From Flammeovirga aprica JL-4 (GTDB lineage: Bacteria > Bacteroidota > Bacteroidia > Cytophagales > Flammeovirgaceae), in assembly GCF_012844305.1 (NCBI RefSeq), contig NZ_JABANE010000039.1:1-64000 (forward strand): 64,000 nucleotides of DNA, given 5' to 3'. The notes under the pieces were generated by a model. The model was not told the DNA's origin, ran no database searches, and was given only the letters and a program-made list of their open reading frames with translations. A program made the position numbers and the translations under genes. Within the stretch, counting starts at the first letter, position 1. Each line of letters begins with the position of its first letter. This document shows, piece by piece, positions 55,986 through 64,000 of this stretch.

Positions 55986-58952
55986 ATGAAACATATTCGA
56001 CTAATTTTTACTGCTATTCTAGTATTTAGCATAAGCTTAGCCTATTCCCAAGATTTTAAAATTGAAGGGGAAGTTATAGGTGAAGCTGACGGGTTACCGA
56101 TTCCTGGCGTAACTGTTTTTATCAAAGGAACTACTCATGGTACGGTTACAAACCTGCATGGCAAATACTCTTTGTTGGTTACAGCACAAGACAAAGGTAA
56201 ACTGCTCGTCTTTAATCATATTGGAATGGTCAACCAAGAGCATACAATTGGTGATCAGACAACACTCAACATCAGTATGGTGTCAGAATTAGAGGAATTG
56301 GAAGAAGTGACTGTGGTGGGTTATTCATCAACAAGTAAAAAGTTGCTTTCTTCTTCTTTGCAATCCGTGGACAGTGAAACTTTAAAAGATCTCCCAGTGG
56401 CTACTTTAGATGCTGCATTGGCGGGCCAAGCTTCTGGTGTTCAGATCAACTCCAATTCAGGAACTCCGGGTAGTGCGCTTTCCGTTCGTGTTCGTGGCGT
56501 AGGTTCTGTCAATGCGGCCAATCAACCGCTTTATGTGATTGACGGTATTCCTGTGATTACAGAAAACAGTTCACAAGTGAGTTTCAGTGGTCAAACGATC
56601 AGTGCTTTATCGGATTTATCTCCTTCGGATATTGAATCCATTACAGTGCTGAAAGATGGTGCAGGCGCGGCTATTTATGGTTCGAGAGCGGCCAATGGTG
56701 TGGTTTTGATCAACACCAAAAGAGGAGCTACAGGCAAAACAAAGATCTCATTTAATGCTTATGGAGGTATTCAGCAAGTATATAAAAGATTGGATTTACT
56801 AAACAAACAACAGTGGTTTGAATATAAAAATGATCAGCTAGGGATTGAGAAATACACGCAAGAGTATATTGATAACTTTCCGCATGATACGGATTGGCAA
56901 AATGAAATTTACAGAGATGCACCTATCGCTTCTTATGACCTTTCTTTGCAGGGTGGAAATGAAAAAACGAGCTTCTACTTATCGGGAAGTTATTTTGATC
57001 AGCAAGGTGTAATTAAAGGCAGTGGATATGACAGAACAAACTTAAGAGCCAACATTGACCATCACTTCTCTGAAAGAGTGAAAGTGGGAACGAGCTTGCA
57101 ATTTGGAATGTCGGAGAACAACAGAATTGAAGGTGATCAATCACTCAACGCTCCCCTTCCCAATGCTTTATCATTACCGGCCATTTACCCTGTGTACAAT
57201 GAGGACGGCACTTATAATGAAGACGGTCCGTATGCAAACCCTGTCGCTATTGGTAATGAAGCCATCAATAAAGCTTACACTTATAGAGGGTTAGGCAATG
57301 CTTACTTAGATGTAGCCATTATGAATGATCTGACTTTCCGCACACAGGTTGGTTTTGATTATTATAACCTTAGAGAACACAGCTATGATCCAGTAACCAC
57401 ACGCCAAGGAGCATCTTACAATGGTTTGGGTTTTAGTGCCAATAATACTTCCATCAACACTACCGTCAATGCAACTTTACAATATGTAAAATCAATCAAC
57501 AATCACCGCTTTGATGTATTGGCAGGTTTTAGTTCTGAAAGCTATGAAAATAGAAGTAATTACATCAGAGCTCAAAACTTTTCTAGACCTGAATTTGAAT
57601 ACATTACTTCCGCTTCAGAAATCATTGAAGCCGACAGTTACGGTTTGGACCGAGGCTTGAATTCATTTTTCGCGAAAGCCAACTACAGTTATGCCAACAA
57701 GTATATTTTTGCTTTCAGCGTACGTAGAGATGGTTCGTCGAAATTCGGCACAAATAATAGATACGGTACTTTCCCGTCTGCTTCTGTGGCTTGGAGAATG
57801 ATTGAAGAAAACTTTATGAAAAGTTCAAGTCTGTTTTCAGATTTTAAAGTCAGAGGTAGTTATGGTCTGACGGGTAATGATGCCATTGGTGATTTCAGAT
57901 ACCAAGCACTTTACAGTTCAGGAGCCGATTACAACGGTCAGCCTGGCATTGCTCCTTCACAATTACCGAATGAAGATTTGAAATGGGAGACCGTGAAACA
58001 AGCTAACTTCGGTCTTGATTTAGGTTTCTGGGGTAACCGTCTTACTTTGACCACAGACATTTATCAGAAAACGACAACAGACATGTTGTTATCAAGACCG
58101 CTACCTCCAACTACTGGCTTCTCTTCCGTTATCTCTAATATTGGAGAAATGAGAAACACAGGTATTGAAGTATTGTTGGGTTATGAGATTTTCAGAAAAC
58201 AAGATTTCACTTGGAAAGCCTCTTTGAATGTTTCGACTTACAGAAATGAGGTTTTGAAACTTTACAATGGACAGCCTATTGACAACATCGGCAGAGGAAA
58301 TAACAGAATCGAAGAGGGTGAGCCGATCAGTATTTTTTATGGCTATAAAGCACTTGGGGTTGATTCTTCTACAGGTGATATGGTCTTTAAAGATGTGAAT
58401 GGTGACGGTGAAATCACTGCAGAAGACAGAACAAAAATTGGCAATCCTCACCCTGATTTCTTTGGTGGATTTACCAATACATTAAATTATAAAAACTTTG
58501 ATTTGAATATCTTCTTCCAGTATTCTGTAGGCAATGATATTTACAATGGTACAAGAGTTTATTTGGAATCGATGAAAGGAGAGGACAACCAAACCACTGC
58601 CATTTTGAACAGATGGAGAGCACCAGGTGATGTGACGGATATTCCAAGAGCCACCGCCAATGATCCCAACAATAACAACAGAGCTTCAAGCCGTTTTGTT
58701 GAAGATGGATCTTACCTCCGCTTAAAAAATGTAACATTGGGTTATACCCTTCCGAAAAAGATTACTCGTAAAGCATTTATTGACCGCATGAGAGTTTACG
58801 TTTCGGGTCAAAACTTATTCACCATCACCAATTATTCTGGTATGGACCCAGAGGTAAATTATGCGGGTGACGATGGTGTAAGAATGGGTACTGATTTCTT
58901 CACTTACCCGAATGCAAGAGTTTACACAGCTGGTTTAAATGTATCATTCTAA
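55986..58952 (+). CDS. SusC/RagA-family TonB-dependent outer-membrane transporter
   Basis: The 988-residue protein has a signal peptide ending AYSQ, a carboxypeptidase-like domain (EADGLPIPGVTVFIKGTT), a TonB box-like ELEEVTVVGYS, a plug with ITVLKDGAGAAIYGSRAANG and a barrel ending VYTAGLNVSF. It lies between the S51 peptidase and its SusD partner (11-base gap), so it likely imports products of that peptidase. It differs clearly from the other SusC in the window. Confidence 0.95.
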   Translation: MKHIRLIFTAILVFSISLAYSQDFKIEGEVIGEADGLPIPGVTVFIKGTTHGTVTNLHGKYSLLVTAQDKGKLLVFNHIGMVNQEHTIGDQTTLNISMVSELEELEEVTVVGYSSTSKKLLSSSLQSVDSETLKDLPVATLDAALAGQASGVQINSNSGTPGSALSVRVRGVGSVNAANQPLYVIDGIPVITENSSQVSFSGQTISALSDLSPSDIESITVLKDGAGAAIYGSRAANGVVLINTKRGATGKTKISFNAYGGIQQVYKRLDLLNKQQWFEYKNDQLGIEKYTQEYIDNFPHDTDWQNEIYRDAPIASYDLSLQGGNEKTSFYLSGSYFDQQGVIKGSGYDRTNLRANIDHHFSERVKVGTSLQFGMSENNRIEGDQSLNAPLPNALSLPAIYPVYNEDGTYNEDGPYANPVAIGNEAINKAYTYRGLGNAYLDVAIMNDLTFRTQVGFDYYNLREHSYDPVTTRQGASYNGLGFSANNTSINTTVNATLQYVKSINNHRFDVLAGFSSESYENRSNYIRAQNFSRPEFEYITSASEIIEADSYGLDRGLNSFFAKANYSYANKYIFAFSVRRDGSSKFGTNNRYGTFPSASVAWRMIEENFMKSSSLFSDFKVRGSYGLTGNDAIGDFRYQALYSSGADYNGQPGIAPSQLPNEDLKWETVKQANFGLDLGFWGNRLTLTTDIYQKTTTDMLLSRPLPPTTGFSSVISNIGEMRNTGIEVLLGYEIFRKQDFTWKASLNVSTYRNEVLKLYNGQPIDNIGRGNNRIEEGEPISIFYGYKALGVDSSTGDMVFKDVNGDGEITAEDRTKIGNPHPDFFGGFTNTLNYKNFDLNIFFQYSVGNDIYNGTRVYLESMKGEDNQTTAILNRWRAPGDVTDIPRATANDPNNNNRASSRFVEDGSYLRLKNVTLGYTLPKKITRKAFIDRMRVYVSGQNLFTITNYSGMDPEVNYAGDDGVRMGTDFFTYPNARVYTAGLNVSF

Positions 58953-58963
58953 TGTAATCAATC

Positions 58964-60343
58964 ATGAAAAAATTAAAACATATATCAAGCATTTTACTGG
59001 CAGCCCTTCTGATTGGATGTGAGAGTAATTTAGATGTAAAACCAGTCGCTTCCATTGATGCTAATGAGGCCATTACCGATGCCAACGGTTTGAATTCTGC
59101 ACTCATGGGTCTTTACAATGAATTTCAATCGGACAGCTATTACGGAAGGGATTTATACATTCTGAATGAATTATCTGCCAATGATGGCCAAAGAACGGGT
59201 ACCTCTCTGGATTATCAGCAATTTGAAAACCATTCTATTTTAAGTGACAATGCCAGCATTGAAAGCTTTTGGTCGAGTGCTTATGGAGCGGTAAATACAG
59301 CCAACAACATCATTGAAAGAGGAGAAGGAATTGTGATGGATGAAGCTCAGAAGAACAACGTCATTGGTGAAGCTTATTTTATGAGAGCTTTGGCCCATTT
59401 TGATTTGTTGAAAAACTTCGGAGGAGTGCCATACAAATCCATTTCGACGCAAGGCATCACCGGCGACATCAACCCTGCCCGATTATCCAAAGAGGAAGTT
59501 TACACTTTGATTCTTCAAGACTTAGCTACGGCGAAAGAGAAAATCACCATTGAAAAAGGGAATTTCTTTGTGAGCAATACGGCTGTTGATGCTTTGATGG
59601 CAAGAGTGGAACTTTATTATGGCAGTGAATTGCTTCGTAATAATGAAGATGGAAAGTCACACTTCCAAAAAGCATTAGACTTGACCACTTCAGTAGTAGA
59701 TAATTCTAAGTATGAATTAGAAGAGGAGTTTGGAACCATCTTTACTTCCAAAGAAAATAATGAAGTAATCTTTCAGTTGAATTACTCTTCACAAGACAGA
59801 AACAGAATGTCTTATTACCTTTCGCCAACTTCCTTGGGTGGTCGTGGTGAGGTGAGTTACACCAATGGTTTAGTCAATTCTTATAAAAAAGACGATGCAC
59901 GCTCCGCTTTTATTTTCCAAGACTTCCCTACTTTGGACGGCAACGGGACAAGCAAAAGAGTAGCAAAATACCAAGACACAGCCAATGGAGCTGATCCTAT
60001 CGTTATCCTCCGATTAGCAGAAATGTATTTGATACAAGCAGAGTGCCATTATAGAATTGATGGACTTGGTGGAGCCACTGCAATTCTTGAAGCTTTGAAT
60101 GCGGTAAGAGACCGTGCCATCACTCCTTTAACAAGTTTGGGCAGTGATCCCATTAAAACGATTTTGGATGAAAGAAGATGGGAATTGTGCTTTGAAGGGC
60201 ACCGATGGAATGATTTGGTAAGAACCGACAGAGCGTCTTCTACTTTAGGAATTTCGGTAAATGCTACATTGTACCCTATTCCTCTCAAAGAAATTCAGAC
60301 GAATACGAGTATATCACAGAAGGATCAAAATCCTGGGTACTAG
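58964..60343 (+). CDS. SusD/RagB-family outer-membrane binding lipoprotein
   Basis: The 459-residue protein has lipobox LLIGC followed by ESNLDVKPVASIDANEAI, TPR-like helices (GEAYFMRALAHFDLLKNFGG) and the C-terminal signature ILDERRWELCFEGHRWNDLVR. It is the surface lid of the preceding SusC channel. The context suggests peptides or dipeptides as ligand rather than glycans, since no glycoside hydrolase is nearby; this is inference. Confidence 0.94.
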   Translation: MKKLKHISSILLAALLIGCESNLDVKPVASIDANEAITDANGLNSALMGLYNEFQSDSYYGRDLYILNELSANDGQRTGTSLDYQQFENHSILSDNASIESFWSSAYGAVNTANNIIERGEGIVMDEAQKNNVIGEAYFMRALAHFDLLKNFGGVPYKSISTQGITGDINPARLSKEEVYTLILQDLATAKEKITIEKGNFFVSNTAVDALMARVELYYGSELLRNNEDGKSHFQKALDLTTSVVDNSKYELEEEFGTIFTSKENNEVIFQLNYSSQDRNRMSYYLSPTSLGGRGEVSYTNGLVNSYKKDDARSAFIFQDFPTLDGNGTSKRVAKYQDTANGADPIVILRLAEMYLIQAECHYRIDGLGGATAILEALNAVRDRAITPLTSLGSDPIKTILDERRWELCFEGHRWNDLVRTDRASSTLGISVNATLYPIPLKEIQTNTSISQKDQNPGY

Positions 60344-60507
60344 AAGCAAACAATAACTAAAATCCTACCTGTGATTCATTTTGCAGGGTGGAGAGTTATT
60401 GCCTAAAAAGCCATTTTACGATGGTGAAAAATAAAAAATCAAACATGGGCTGACCTAAAAAAACAGCCTCCAACAGCATATCTTTTAATTATTTTATTTA
60501 ACGAACT

Positions 60508-61740
60508 ATGAAAACTTTTTCTAACTTATTCTTAAGGTTTTTAGTAACCTTACTACCGCTTTCATTTATAGTATTAACGAGCTGTACAGAAGACGAAGAA
60601 CCACCTGCATTGGCAAGTGTTGTGGCTAAATTTGATTATGAATTATCGAATGAAGGTATCGCTCCATCCACAGTCACATTTACTAATAAATCAATTGCCG
60701 CTACATCTTACGTTTGGGATTTCGGTGTAGACAGTGAAACATCAACAGATGAAAATCCTGAATTCACTTACGAGGAGTTCGGTACTTTTGATGTTACTTT
60801 AATTGCGAGAGCAGATGATGAGAGAGCAGACACAACAACTCAGACCATTGTTATCAAAGATCCTCTAGGCGGTAAAAAACCAACGCTTTACTATACTGAT
60901 AGAGCAACAGGACAAGTGCATATGATCATTTTGGATGATGAGGCCACAACTCCAGTTATCCAGACTTTCGGTGAAAATCACACAAAGCCTTATGGAATCG
61001 TAGCAGACTTGGACAATGAAAACCTTTATGTGATTGATCAAGCAGACGAGTTATTATATCAATACAATGCGTTGGTGAATGGAGAGAAATCAGTTTTATT
61101 AAACGTGGCGGACCTTGGTGACAAGGAACATATGATGTACTACCCTGCTGGTGTAAAAGTAATTGAAGGACGATTGTATTGGGGTGCTGATGGAGGTATT
61201 TACACATCGGCTCTTGACGGCACAGACTTGAAAGCTTTTGTTGAATTCTCAACGAATACTGGTGCTTTGGAAGGTTCATTGCCTTTGGGAATTTCATATG
61301 ATGCAGAAAATCAAGTAATCTACTTCGCGAATGATGCTTATGATTTCAGTGGCGGTATATACAAAGTGAACTTAGACGGTACAGGTTTAGAAGAAATTAT
61401 CAGTGGTGTGGATGCAGGTGACATCTCTTATTTAGATGGTAAATTATATTATTTTGATTATGCCACTTCTAAAGGTACAATCTATGACATTGCATCAGAG
61501 TCAACAACAGAGTTTGTAGATTATCCTTCAAGATTTGTTTGGGGTACAATTGCGGATCCTATCACAGAAAGAGTATACTGGACAGATAGAGGAAGCAATG
61601 ACGATGGAACTGATGGCAAAATCATGTCGGCAAATCTTGACGGAACAGACATCAAAGTAGTGCTAGATATTGAGGACGCTCCTGTGGTTGGAGATGCTAA
61701 AACCTTAAGACCTTATGCATTAGCATTGGGCTTATATTAG
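60508..61740 (+). CDS. Lipoprotein with PKD domain and YWTD-type beta-propeller
   Basis: The 410-residue protein has a lipoprotein signal (VLTSC). A PKD domain (~30-115: TVTFTNKSIAATSYVWDFG to FGTFDVTLIARA) is followed by a propeller (~125-410) with repeated blades such as LYYTDRATGQV, LYVIDQADELLY, LYWGADGGIYTSALDGTDL and VYWTDRG...ANLDGTDIKVVL, resembling LDL-receptor YWTD repeats. It probably sits on the cell surface and binds substrate for the SusC/SusD pair, 164 bases upstream. Co-transcription is likely but the gap may carry its own promoter. Confidence 0.8.
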   Translation: MKTFSNLFLRFLVTLLPLSFIVLTSCTEDEEPPALASVVAKFDYELSNEGIAPSTVTFTNKSIAATSYVWDFGVDSETSTDENPEFTYEEFGTFDVTLIARADDERADTTTQTIVIKDPLGGKKPTLYYTDRATGQVHMIILDDEATTPVIQTFGENHTKPYGIVADLDNENLYVIDQADELLYQYNALVNGEKSVLLNVADLGDKEHMMYYPAGVKVIEGRLYWGADGGIYTSALDGTDLKAFVEFSTNTGALEGSLPLGISYDAENQVIYFANDAYDFSGGIYKVNLDGTGLEEIISGVDAGDISYLDGKLYYFDYATSKGTIYDIASESTTEFVDYPSRFVWGTIADPITERVYWTDRGSNDDGTDGKIMSANLDGTDIKVVLDIEDAPVVGDAKTLRPYALALGLY

Positions 61741-61773
61741 ACGGTTAGCTTAGCTAAATTTTAGGTGAATTAC

Positions 61774-61802
61774 ACTCCCCCTTTTAGTTTGAGAGGGGGA
61801 GT
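61774..61802 (+). terminator. GC-rich hairpin after the propeller gene, no U tract
   Basis: ACTCCCCC (61774-61781) pairs perfectly with GGGGGAGT (61795-61802). It is followed by TAAAAAG rather than a T run. A similar hairpin follows the next gene (63923-63949). Confidence 0.55.
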
Positions 61803-61820
61803 TAAAAAGAAAATTATATG

Positions 61821-61951
61821 AAATAAATTATAGTTAATTCTAATTTATTTTTTGTGAGTACAATGCTAAAAAACGTATTGAAAGTTTTTTGAAGGAAGTA
61901 ATCGCAAAATAATAAATAGAATTAGTATTAGATAATTTTGAATTTGTACTT
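61821..61951 (+). repeat. 131-bp direct repeat, copy 1
   Basis: This segment matches 63732-63862 with about five mismatches by eye and no gaps. It lies upstream of the RTX/C39 gene, 191 bases before its start. It carries no ORF. Confidence 0.93.
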
Positions 61952-62142
61952 ATTACAACTGATATACAATAATAATGAGTCATAAAAAGTGCACGTATAT
62001 TGCTTTCGCTCGGTTTACTTATTGTTTATAAATATAAATTGTAACACACTAAAAGATGGAAGAATAAATTGTTAATTTTATTATGAACTTCTATCCTACT
62101 ACATCTATTTAAATACAAAAGCTAAATACAATTATTACTATT

Positions 62143-63672
62143 ATGAAAAAAGTAACACACTTTTTATTGCTACTTGCACTTGTCTGTATTACAGCATGTA
62201 GCGTAAAAGAACAACTTCAACCAGAAGATGAAAGCACTATCGAAGAAAGTAACAAAAGACAAGCCGTCTCAAAAACAATCTACGGCACTTCCAATTCAGA
62301 CTTCATTGAGGGAACTTCATTGTCAGAAGAAATCTTAGCGTATGCTGCTGATGACCAAGTATATGCCAATGCAGGTGATGATGTCATCTATGGAGGCAAA
62401 GGAAACGACTTTTTACAGGGCAATAGTGGTTCTGATATTATTAGAGGTGACCGCGGTCTTGACAAGCTCTACGGAGGCACAGGTAACGATGACCTTTATG
62501 GAGGAAAAGACAATGATGACCTACATGGAGAAGATGGTAATGACCACCTCTATGGAGATAAAGGCAATGACATGCTTTATGGAGGACTTGGAAATGACAA
62601 TTATTACTATGCACTTTATGGCGGATATGACGTCATAAGCGATGATGGAGGAAGTGACCTCCTCTTTCTCGAAGGGATAAGTGCTAATCAAGTAGCAGTA
62701 AGTTATAGTGGTTCTGACGTGGTACTCAATGTACCAAGTGGCAGAATCACCATTAAAAACAGTAGCGTTGAGGGCGTCTATGCTAATGGTCAATCTGTAG
62801 GAATTGGTGGAAACTCTCCTACACCTTCTATTGGACAGTTTTACTATTCGTCTGCTCCTTTGGAAGTCAATACAAATGAAGAAATAGTAGTCAATCTCTT
62901 AGAGAGTAGCAACACTTCGATCAGCAGAAGTTATGCTGTTGAAGTAGTAGTGCAACGTAGTTCGGGGAGTTGGGTTATAGCTAGTGGCAATATGAGCATT
63001 AATGCAGGCAGTACACAAACTAGTCGTACTTTCACCTCACAGTTAAATCAAACAGGACAAATTTACACTACTATAAAAGTGTATAATGCCAATAAGACTA
63101 AACTGCTTGCCATCCGTCAAGGTACTTACCCGGATAACATCGGTGGTGGTAGTAACTATATCACAGGTGTACCTTACTACTGGCAATTGGATAACAGTGT
63201 TTATCCTTACTCATCTTGTCAAAATACAGCCATAGCCATGGTGATCAACTACTATGGAGGAAATACAACTCCTGATCAGATCACCAATTATTATGGCAAA
63301 AACCAGGCACAGACGGTACCCGGTTTCCAATCTGTATTTAACTCTGAAGCGGCTTATGCAGGTCTTAATGTTCGAGATGCAGGGACACAGTATGGTTCTT
63401 TATCACAATTGAACCGCTTACTTTCTGAAGGAAAACCTGTAATGGCACATGGCTACACCACAAGCTATGGACACTTAGTGGTCTTTTTAGGGTTTGACGG
63501 AACTTATTATTATGTGAATGATCCATATGGAGCTTGGGATGGCGGATATGGAAGTTCAGGTTATTACAAAACGCGAACTGCAGGTAAAGCTGTAAAGTAC
63601 CATAAAGATGATGTACGAGCGGCATTTGCCCCTGATGGATACGTATGGTTACATGAAATTTACTTCATGTAA
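62143..63672 (+). CDS. Lipoprotein with RTX-type repeats fused to a C39-like cysteine peptidase domain
   Basis: The 509-residue protein has lipobox ITAC (Cys19). Residues ~75-170 are about eight GGxGND-type nonapeptides (YGGKGNDFLQG, YGGTGNDDLYG, HGEDGNDHLYG), which fold as Ca2+-binding parallel beta-rolls. A beta-sandwich-like linker (~225-330) follows. The last ~170 residues look like Peptidase_C39_2: Cys359 in YSSCQNTAIAM, His444 in SYGHLVVFLG and Asp460 in YYVNDPYG. Such domains usually process peptides or bacteriocin leaders. It may act on peptides at the cell surface for the adjacent uptake locus. The combination of lipid anchor, RTX and C39-like domain is unusual. Confidence 0.8.
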   Translation: MKKVTHFLLLLALVCITACSVKEQLQPEDESTIEESNKRQAVSKTIYGTSNSDFIEGTSLSEEILAYAADDQVYANAGDDVIYGGKGNDFLQGNSGSDIIRGDRGLDKLYGGTGNDDLYGGKDNDDLHGEDGNDHLYGDKGNDMLYGGLGNDNYYYALYGGYDVISDDGGSDLLFLEGISANQVAVSYSGSDVVLNVPSGRITIKNSSVEGVYANGQSVGIGGNSPTPSIGQFYYSSAPLEVNTNEEIVVNLLESSNTSISRSYAVEVVVQRSSGSWVIASGNMSINAGSTQTSRTFTSQLNQTGQIYTTIKVYNANKTKLLAIRQGTYPDNIGGGSNYITGVPYYWQLDNSVYPYSSCQNTAIAMVINYYGGNTTPDQITNYYGKNQAQTVPGFQSVFNSEAAYAGLNVRDAGTQYGSLSQLNRLLSEGKPVMAHGYTTSYGHLVVFLGFDGTYYYVNDPYGAWDGGYGSSGYYKTRTAGKAVKYHKDDVRAAFAPDGYVWLHEIYFM

Positions 63673-63731
63673 TTAAAATGAACCATACAGTAGTAGGCTA
63701 GAAAAGTATTTTTTAATAAGTACTAAATCAA

Positions 63732-63862
63732 AAATAAATCATAGTTAATTCTAATTTATTTTTTGTGAGTACAATGCTAAAAAACGTATTAAAAGTTTTT
63801 TGAAGGAAGTAATCGCAAAACAATAAATAGAATTCGTATGAGATAATTTTGAATTTGTACTT
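63732..63862 (+). repeat. 131-bp direct repeat, copy 2
   Basis: Partner of 61821-61951, offset 1911 bases, located 59 bases past the RTX/C39 stop codon. If it marks the 5' region of a paralogous gene, a second copy should begin about 190 bases further on, beyond 64000. Confidence 0.93.
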
Positions 63863-63922
63863 AAGAGCCAGTTGACGTTAATTATTTCGTCACCACTCTT
63901 TTACAAAACAATAAATTAACAT

Positions 63923-63949
63923 CTCCCTCTCCCATAGCTGGAGAGGGAG
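63923..63949 (+). terminator. GC-rich hairpin, no U tract
   Basis: CTCCCTCTCC (63923-63932) pairs perfectly with GGAGAGGGAG (63940-63949) around a 7-base loop; TCTTAAAAAA follows. It resembles the hairpin at 61774-61802. Confidence 0.55.
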
Positions 63950-64000
63950 TCTTAAAAAAGTCAGCAATTTTGAAAAAGATCAGATTAATATTGCCCTTTA

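Noticed and set aside
62342..62793. Shadow ORFs rich in Met-Thr or Ile-Ser over the RTX repeats
   Set aside because: Their repetitiveness is a by-product of the GGxGND repeats in the true frame.
1..64000. tRNA, rRNA, riboswitch or replication origin
   Set aside because: I saw no cloverleaf, rRNA-like stretch, conserved riboswitch core or DnaA-box cluster when reading the intergenic regions.

Overview
The window is AT-rich DNA from a marine Bacteroidota, most like an agar-degrading Cytophagales such as Flammeovirga. The genus is inferred from gene content and not verified by any search. The group is indicated by two SusC/SusD pairs, a PorP/SprF protein next to a giant gliding-type surface protein, type IX secretion (T9SS) C-terminal sorting domains on large enzymes, and starts without a clear Shine-Dalgarno sequence.

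Positions 1-8.1 kb are an accessory island on the minus strand. An IS1-type element sits in a truncated ISXO2-like transposase. Behind it lies a cluster transcribed right to left: a CDC48-like AAA+ ATPase broken by a one-base frameshift; a 322-residue protein with a zincin-like EELFHQYQ motif; a small secreted protein; an 1145-residue protein ending in a PD-(D/E)XK-type nuclease candidate; and a probable immunity protein. The 322- and 1145-residue proteins share almost the same ~50-residue N-terminus but differ completely afterwards. This fits effectors carrying one delivery signal, probably for an extracellular contractile injection system whose structural genes are not in the window. A 52-bp perfect copy of part of the toxin's 3' coding region survives downstream as an orphan tip. 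This island is the best candidate for an undescribed system.

Positions 8.4-13.6 kb hold metabolic and regulatory genes: an SDR lacking the catalytic tyrosine, a 53-residue Lacal_2735-type microprotein, an SRPBCC protein, an aldose epimerase lipoprotein, a second SDR resembling 3-ketodihydrosphingosine reductase, a Crp/Fnr regulator and a membrane protein. Positions 13.8-18.6 kb carry a minus-strand SusC/SusD pair.

Positions 19.3-34 kb encode a PorP/SprF protein and a ~4540-residue surface protein with about 35 related ~100-residue repeats, PKD-like domains and a type B T9SS domain. Five of its repeats were duplicated in tandem (period 1515 nt). Positions 34-46 kb contain a lipoprotein, an esterase, a DUF3592-like protein and two large agar-active enzymes (GH16 and GH86) decorated with CBM6 and Big2 modules. 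Positions 46.9-53.5 kb hold MarC, several secreted or lipid-anchored proteins, an AraC regulator, a shortened DUF1254 protein and a TPR protein.

Positions 54-63.7 kb form a plus-strand locus: secreted cyanophycinase-like S51 peptidase, SusC, SusD, PKD/beta-propeller lipoprotein, and a lipoprotein fusing RTX-type repeats to a C39-like cysteine peptidase. This looks like peptide rather than glycan uptake. The last gene is bracketed by a 131-bp direct repeat.

Between genes there are several hairpins built of 7-nt units (AATTCTT/AACTCTT type), many intrinsic terminators, and a ~45-nt motif shared by two regions upstream of SusC/D operons.
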